Of a stretch of 9,604 nt of DNA, positions 7,108 through 9,604 are shown piece by piece. Below the pieces are notes generated by a model. It searched no databases and had not been told where the DNA came from. It worked only from the letters and a program-made list of their open reading frames with translations. How positions within the stretch are numbered: position 1 is the stretch's first letter; every line of letters begins with the position of its first letter. The position numbers were made by a program, and so were the translations under genes. The stretch is from the NCBI RefSeq assembly GCF_035539115.1, contig NZ_DATLJA010000057.1, positions 1-9,604 of the forward strand, given 5' to 3'. This stretch comes from Desulfitobacterium_A sp035539115 (GTDB lineage: Bacteria > Bacillota > Desulfitobacteriia > Desulfitobacteriales > Desulfitobacteriaceae).

Positions 7108-7152
7108 AGCGCGGGTATGGGATAAGGATGTAGGAAATTAAAGAAAAGAGAG

Positions 7153-7275
7153 CTAGTAATAATTGTACTCTTCATTTTTCTGCGGAAGCTCATCCGGGAC
7201 CTTACTGGAACTCCGTTCACGATAAATGCTAAAAGGGTCCAAGACACTAATCCGATTAATAAATCGTTCTTTCAT
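7153..7275 (-). CDS. Possible small protein or gene-end remnant, unrecognised
   Basis: A 40-codon minus-strand frame starts MKERFINRISVLDPFSIY and ends in a charged tail (QKNEEYNYY). The composition is protein-like, and the frame stays open upstream to a stop at 7354-7356, with a hydrophobic run before the ATG. No AGGAGG-type site precedes the ATG, so it may be the C-terminal end of a lost membrane protein rather than a real small gene. It converges with the superoxide dismutase terminator. I do not recognise a family. Confidence 0.3.
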   Translation of the reverse strand: MKERFINRISVLDPFSIYRERSSSKVPDELPQKNEEYNYY

Positions 7276-7396
7276 CCCGAGGGCTATTATTCGTACTGGA
7301 ATTTTGCCCAGAAAAAAGTGTAGGATGATTTTATGGATAATGGGAAGTTGAAATTATTCACTACATTGATATTCCTAGTTTGTCGCAAAGAGAAAA

Positions 7397-7781
7397 ATGT
7401 CCCGGATCCTATTCACAGTAACTTACCTGGGTAAAAACTTAGATGTTATAAAACTACTGTACGTCCGGAATTGATGTCCACAAAAACTTCATGACGGTCG
7501 CTATTATTACGACAAGAAAAGACGGCATTTATGAAACTCAGGTCCAATCCTTCTCGACCATGATTAACGGTATCGAAATGGCGATGCGTTGGCTTCTTGA
7601 TCACGACTGCCACGTTGTCGTGATGGAAAGCACGGGCAAATACTGGATCCCGGTTTTTAACCTCATGGAAGATTCTTTTACTCTCACTCTAGCCAATCCC
7701 TACTTCACGAAGACATTTCCCGGCAATAAAACGGATCAACGGGATGCCAAGTGGCTTGCCGAACTAAACAGAAGATTATGA
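7397..7781 (+). pseudogene. IS110-family transposase, frameshifted N-terminal fragment
   Basis: IS110 elements move with a RuvC-like DEDD recombinase guided by a bridge RNA. Here only the N-terminal catalytic domain remains. In order: LLYV, then after one extra base at 7465-7466 GIDVHKNFMTVAII (first D at 7473-7475), MESTGKYWIPV (E), and NPYFTKTFPGNKTDQRDAKW with the last two D. All four catalytic acids survive, but the frame is interrupted by the single-base insertion. The sequence stops at 7779-7781 after AELNRRL, where family members continue for about 300 more residues including the C-terminal Tnp_20 domain with its catalytic serine. It is therefore dead. The upstream start is uncertain; an ATG at 7397 is in the pre-shift frame. 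Terminal ends were not identified. Confidence 0.8.
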
Positions 7782-7784
7782 TCA

Positions 7785-7946
7785 TCATCTTTCAAGACAT
7801 TCAACCACTTTAAGCGTAAGATTGTGTAAAAATACAAAAGACTTGATAAGCGTGTTCTTTGCCCTGACAGTTTCAATAATAAATGGAATTGAAATAATCC
7901 ACATTGCTGTTTTAAGGTTTACTCCTGCAAGAAAATTTACAAGCAT
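7785..7946 (-). CDS. Small membrane ORF divergent from tetR, probably 3'-truncated
   Basis: The 53-codon frame starts at an ATG with AAGGAG 7 bases upstream (on the complement of 7954-7959), and has a strong promoter above it. The protein begins MLVNFLAGVNLKTAMWIISI and has one hydrophobic segment (about residues 14-26), then a basic stretch. It ends TLKVVECLER right at the edge of the IS110 fragment, suggesting that the rest of a membrane protein, plausibly the transporter or efflux target of the adjacent TetR regulator, was cut away. I do not recognise the family. An intact tiny membrane protein is the alternative. A second ATG six bases upstream abuts the ribosome site and is unlikely. Confidence 0.5.
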   Translation of the reverse strand: MLVNFLAGVNLKTAMWIISIPFIIETVRAKNTLIKSFVFLHNLTLKVVECLER

Positions 7947-7968
7947 ATTCATTCTCCTTTAAAAGCCT

Positions 7969-7985
7969 AAGTGTCACACTTGTGT
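7969..7985. promoter_or_regulatory. Palindromic candidate TetR operator
   Basis: AAGTGTCACACTT (7969-7981) is a perfect 13-base palindrome. An overlapping second dyad, ACAC-TT-GTGT (7976-7985), follows. It overlaps the -35 region of the tetR promoter and lies just downstream of the expected start of the divergent transcript, so a bound TetR dimer could block both genes. Confidence 0.6.
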
Positions 7986-8008
7986 CTTTTGTAAGCTTAT
8001 GATATAAT
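7980..8008 (+). promoter_or_regulatory. tetR promoter with extended -10
   Basis: TGATATAAT (8000-8008) is a perfect extended -10. A weak -35, TTGTGT (7980-7985), sits at a 17-base spacing and overlaps the candidate operator. The ATG at 8084 would have a leader of about 70 bases. Confidence 0.7.
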
Positions 8009-8027
8009 ACAAATTAATGGTAGTCAA
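7999..8027 (-). promoter_or_regulatory. Divergent promoter for the small membrane ORF
   Basis: On the minus strand TTGACT (8022-8027) and TATCAT (7999-8004) are 17 bases apart, both 5/6 matches. Its -10 overlaps the -10 of the tetR promoter on the opposite strand, so the two promoters cannot easily be occupied together. Confidence 0.65.
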
Positions 8028-8083
8028 TAGGTTTTATGCAAGTGCTACAAAATGTAGGAATGTATGACAGAGGAGAATTTGCT

Positions 8084-8653
8084 ATGAATAATACAGAAAA
8101 TCCAATAGCGGCTCAATCAAAGCAATGGATTATGCAATCGCTTGTTTCGCTTATGGAAACAAAGCCTTTTCAAGAAATAACTATTAGCGAAATATCAGAA
8201 AATGCACAACTTGTACGTCGAACATTTTACAGAAACTTTGATTCAAAAGAGGATGTTTTGCAGGCGTATTTTAACACTCTCGTGCAGAAATTTATCAGCG
8301 AGCTGTCAAAGCTTTCCGTTCTTACAACCGATACTGCGTTACGAGTGTTATTCGGACTATGCAAGAGATATGAAAGCTTTTTTCTAAGTTTAAAGCGAAG
8401 CAATATGCTGGGATTTATGTTGGAGCAATGGAATTATGTACTTCCGAAACTTCACGCTCTTATGCTTGACAGAATAAAAAATTTTCCGCAGACAAGCAGT
8501 GAACAGGCACTTGAATACATCCTTGCATTTAACGTCGGCGGAACCTTTAATATAGTAATAAAATGGATTGATGAGGGAATGGCGTTATCTCCTGACGAAC
8601 TTGCTGATATTGTAAGTGAGTTTTCCTCCGGTTCACTTATAAAAAAAGATTAG
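8084..8653 (+). CDS. TetR family transcriptional regulator
   Basis: The 189-residue one-component repressor-type protein starts at the ATG at 8084, with AGAGGAG (8069-8075) 8 bases upstream. An earlier in-frame ATG at 8036 has no ribosome site. The N-terminal DNA-binding domain (about residues 8-60) contains the helix-turn-helix ITISEISENAQLVRRTFYRN, then FDSKEDVLQAYF, as usual for TetR. The C-terminal ligand domain ends with GGTFNIVIKWIDEGMALSPD, similar to the DhaS-like TetR_C_8 type group. Ligand unknown. It is AT-rich compared with the genes to its left, suggesting separate origin. It probably represses itself and the divergent small membrane ORF through the palindrome at 7969. Its last codons overlap the end of the convergent ArdA-like fragment, marking a junction. 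Confidence 0.9.
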   Translation: MNNTENPIAAQSKQWIMQSLVSLMETKPFQEITISEISENAQLVRRTFYRNFDSKEDVLQAYFNTLVQKFISELSKLSVLTTDTALRVLFGLCKRYESFFLSLKRSNMLGFMLEQWNYVLPKLHALMLDRIKNFPQTSSEQALEYILAFNVGGTFNIVIKWIDEGMALSPDELADIVSEFSSGSLIKKD

Positions 8654-9094
8654 GTTTCAGTCCGGAGGTTTTCAGCAATGCCAGCTTTCCATAATCCTCT
8701 GGTGAGGAGAAATCCGGATAGAAATCATAGCATTCGAGATTTTGCGTAAGATCAAGGGCATGGTCGATGTCGGTGCAGTCTGCGAACTCAAGGACAGCCT
8801 TGTACTTTGACAGCATCCCCTGATTCTCAAGTTCCCGGATTCTATCGGAGAGAGTGCTGATTTTATCGATGTCCTCAGAGAAAGAGAAATTATTATTCAT
8901 CCGGGGAATGGTGCTTTCGCTCCTTGCAATGATGCAATCGTCCAGGCTTGCTACCTTTAAGTAGCTGAGAGCTTCATTGATTTCTTTCGGTGAAGCGGGG
9001 AATGCAAGCCACTGACCTCTGTTGTCTTTGAGATTTTCTACGCCATTTTCGAGGAGCAGATTGAATACATAACTGGATTCAATTGATTGCTTCT
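8637..9094 (-). pseudogene. ArdA-like antirestriction protein, truncated at both ends
   Basis: The open minus-strand frame from about 9094 to the stop at 8637 resembles ArdA antirestriction proteins, DNA mimics carried by conjugative elements to inhibit type I restriction enzymes. Matching blocks in order are GQWLAFPASPKEINEAL, CIIARSESTIP, LSDRIRELENQG and LTQNLECYDFYPDFSSPEDYG. Acidic residues are abundant, as expected of a DNA mimic. The first ATG (8900) falls in mid-domain, so no proper start remains. The 5' side is cut where IS91 transposase sequence begins (about 9092), and the 3' side ends shortly after EDYGKLALL, overlapping the tetR 3' end by 17 bases. It is a decayed relic of an integrative or conjugative element. 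Confidence 0.7.
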
Positions 9095-9604
9095 CATGTT
9101 CATTGCATCGTTCCTGGAGGGGGTCTTTCCAACGACGGTCTCCGGTTCGTCCGTTCCAGCAAGAAGTTCTTTATCCCCGTTAAGGTCATTTCGAGAAAGT
9201 TTAGGGGTAAGTTTCTTTACCTTCTAAGACAGGCCTACGACCAAGGGGAACTTACCTTCTTTAACGAGGCCGTTAAATTTTTAGTTCGCGATAACTTTCT
9301 TTCCCTTGTCGACAGCTTATACCGCAGAGAGTGGGTCGTTTTCTGTAAAAAAACCTTTAAGTCCCCAGCTCAGGTTGTGAAGTATCTGGGTCGTTATACT
9401 CACCGAGTCGCGCTCAGCAATTCCAGGATTCAAGCGTTTGACGGTCAAACGGTGAGTTTTTCCTGGAAGGATTATAAAGATGGTAATAAACGCAAAGTGA
9501 TGACACTGGATGCGACTGAGTTTGTGCGACGGTTTCTTCTTCATGTCCTTCCGGATCGATTAGTTAAGATCAGGCATTACGGTATTCTCTGTAGCCGAAA
9601 TATT
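9095..9604 (+). pseudogene. IS91-family HUH transposase, 5'-truncated, runs off right edge
   Basis: A 170-codon frame without stops carries the core of an IS91-type rolling-circle transposase. It opens exactly at the HUH metal motif (HVHCIVPGGGLSNDG, His 1 and 3 of the fragment), followed by KKFFIPVKVISRKFRGKFL and WVVFCKKTFKSPAQVV. The two catalytic tyrosines stand in YLGRYTHRVALSN (Tyr 97 and 101, the YxxxY spacing), followed by WKDYKDGNKRKVMTLDATEF and FLLHVLPDRLVKIRHYG. The zinc-binding N-terminus and everything before the first histidine are missing, and no start codon or ribosome site is present, so this copy cannot be made as a functional protein. The 3' end lies beyond the window. It abuts the ArdA-like fragment directly. 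Confidence 0.85.

Noticed and set aside
7050..7247. Minus-strand frame of 65 codons across the superoxide dismutase terminator
   Set aside because: It reads through the terminator stem and overlaps the more protein-like frame at 7153-7275; no ribosome site.
9317..9544. Minus-strand frame opposite the IS91 transposase
   Set aside because: The opposite strand carries unmistakable IS91 motifs; this is a shadow.
7440..9604. Possibility that the right side is a complete composite transposon or novel defence island
   Set aside because: Every mobile or defence gene seen there is truncated or frameshifted except tetR, and no matching terminal repeats were found.

Overview
The window looks like a low-to-mid GC Firmicutes chromosome. 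Strong AGGAGG-type ribosome sites, frequent TTG/GTG starts and the gene types (a Crp-like regulator with a DUF2892 protein, L-lactate dehydrogenase, an N-formylglutamate amidohydrolase-like enzyme, Fe/Mn superoxide dismutase) would fit an anaerobic spore-former of the Desulfosporosinus/Desulfitobacterium kind. That placement is an inference from gene style, not from a marker gene.

Left part (1-3833): a truncated PAS-domain reading frame leaves the left edge. A likely two-gene minus-strand unit follows, in transcription order a Crp/Fnr regulator then a 64-residue DUF2892 membrane protein, closed by a strong hairpin terminator at 160-199. Divergent from it is a metallo-beta-lactamase-fold hydrolase with a C-terminal winged-helix-like domain. 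Convergent with that gene is a membrane-anchored calcineurin-like phosphoesterase facing the cell exterior.

Middle part (3834-7110): an L-lactate dehydrogenase (+) and an N-formylglutamate amidohydrolase-like gene (-) converge. The last ~60 coding bases of the amidohydrolase plus 14 bases beyond its stop occur a second time, damaged, just upstream of the lactate dehydrogenase. The dehydrogenase is therefore bracketed by ~72-base direct repeats, a footprint of past rearrangement. A C-terminal remnant of a radical SAM protein and an intact Fe/Mn superoxide dismutase with a textbook terminator follow.

Right part (7111-9604) is an accessory scrapyard. It holds a small unrecognised minus-strand frame, a frameshifted N-terminal piece of an IS110-family transposase (all four DEDD residues kept) and a 53-codon minus-strand membrane ORF. 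That ORF diverges from an intact TetR regulator across a compact regulatory region with two overlapping promoters and a 13-base palindrome. Beyond lie a double-truncated ArdA-like antirestriction fragment and an IS91-family HUH transposase missing its N-terminus and running off the right edge. I see no CRISPR array, tRNA, rRNA or complete undescribed defence system. The most interesting signals are the repeat-bracketed ldh, the TetR divergent control region left with a tiny target ORF, and the mobile-element junctions on the right.
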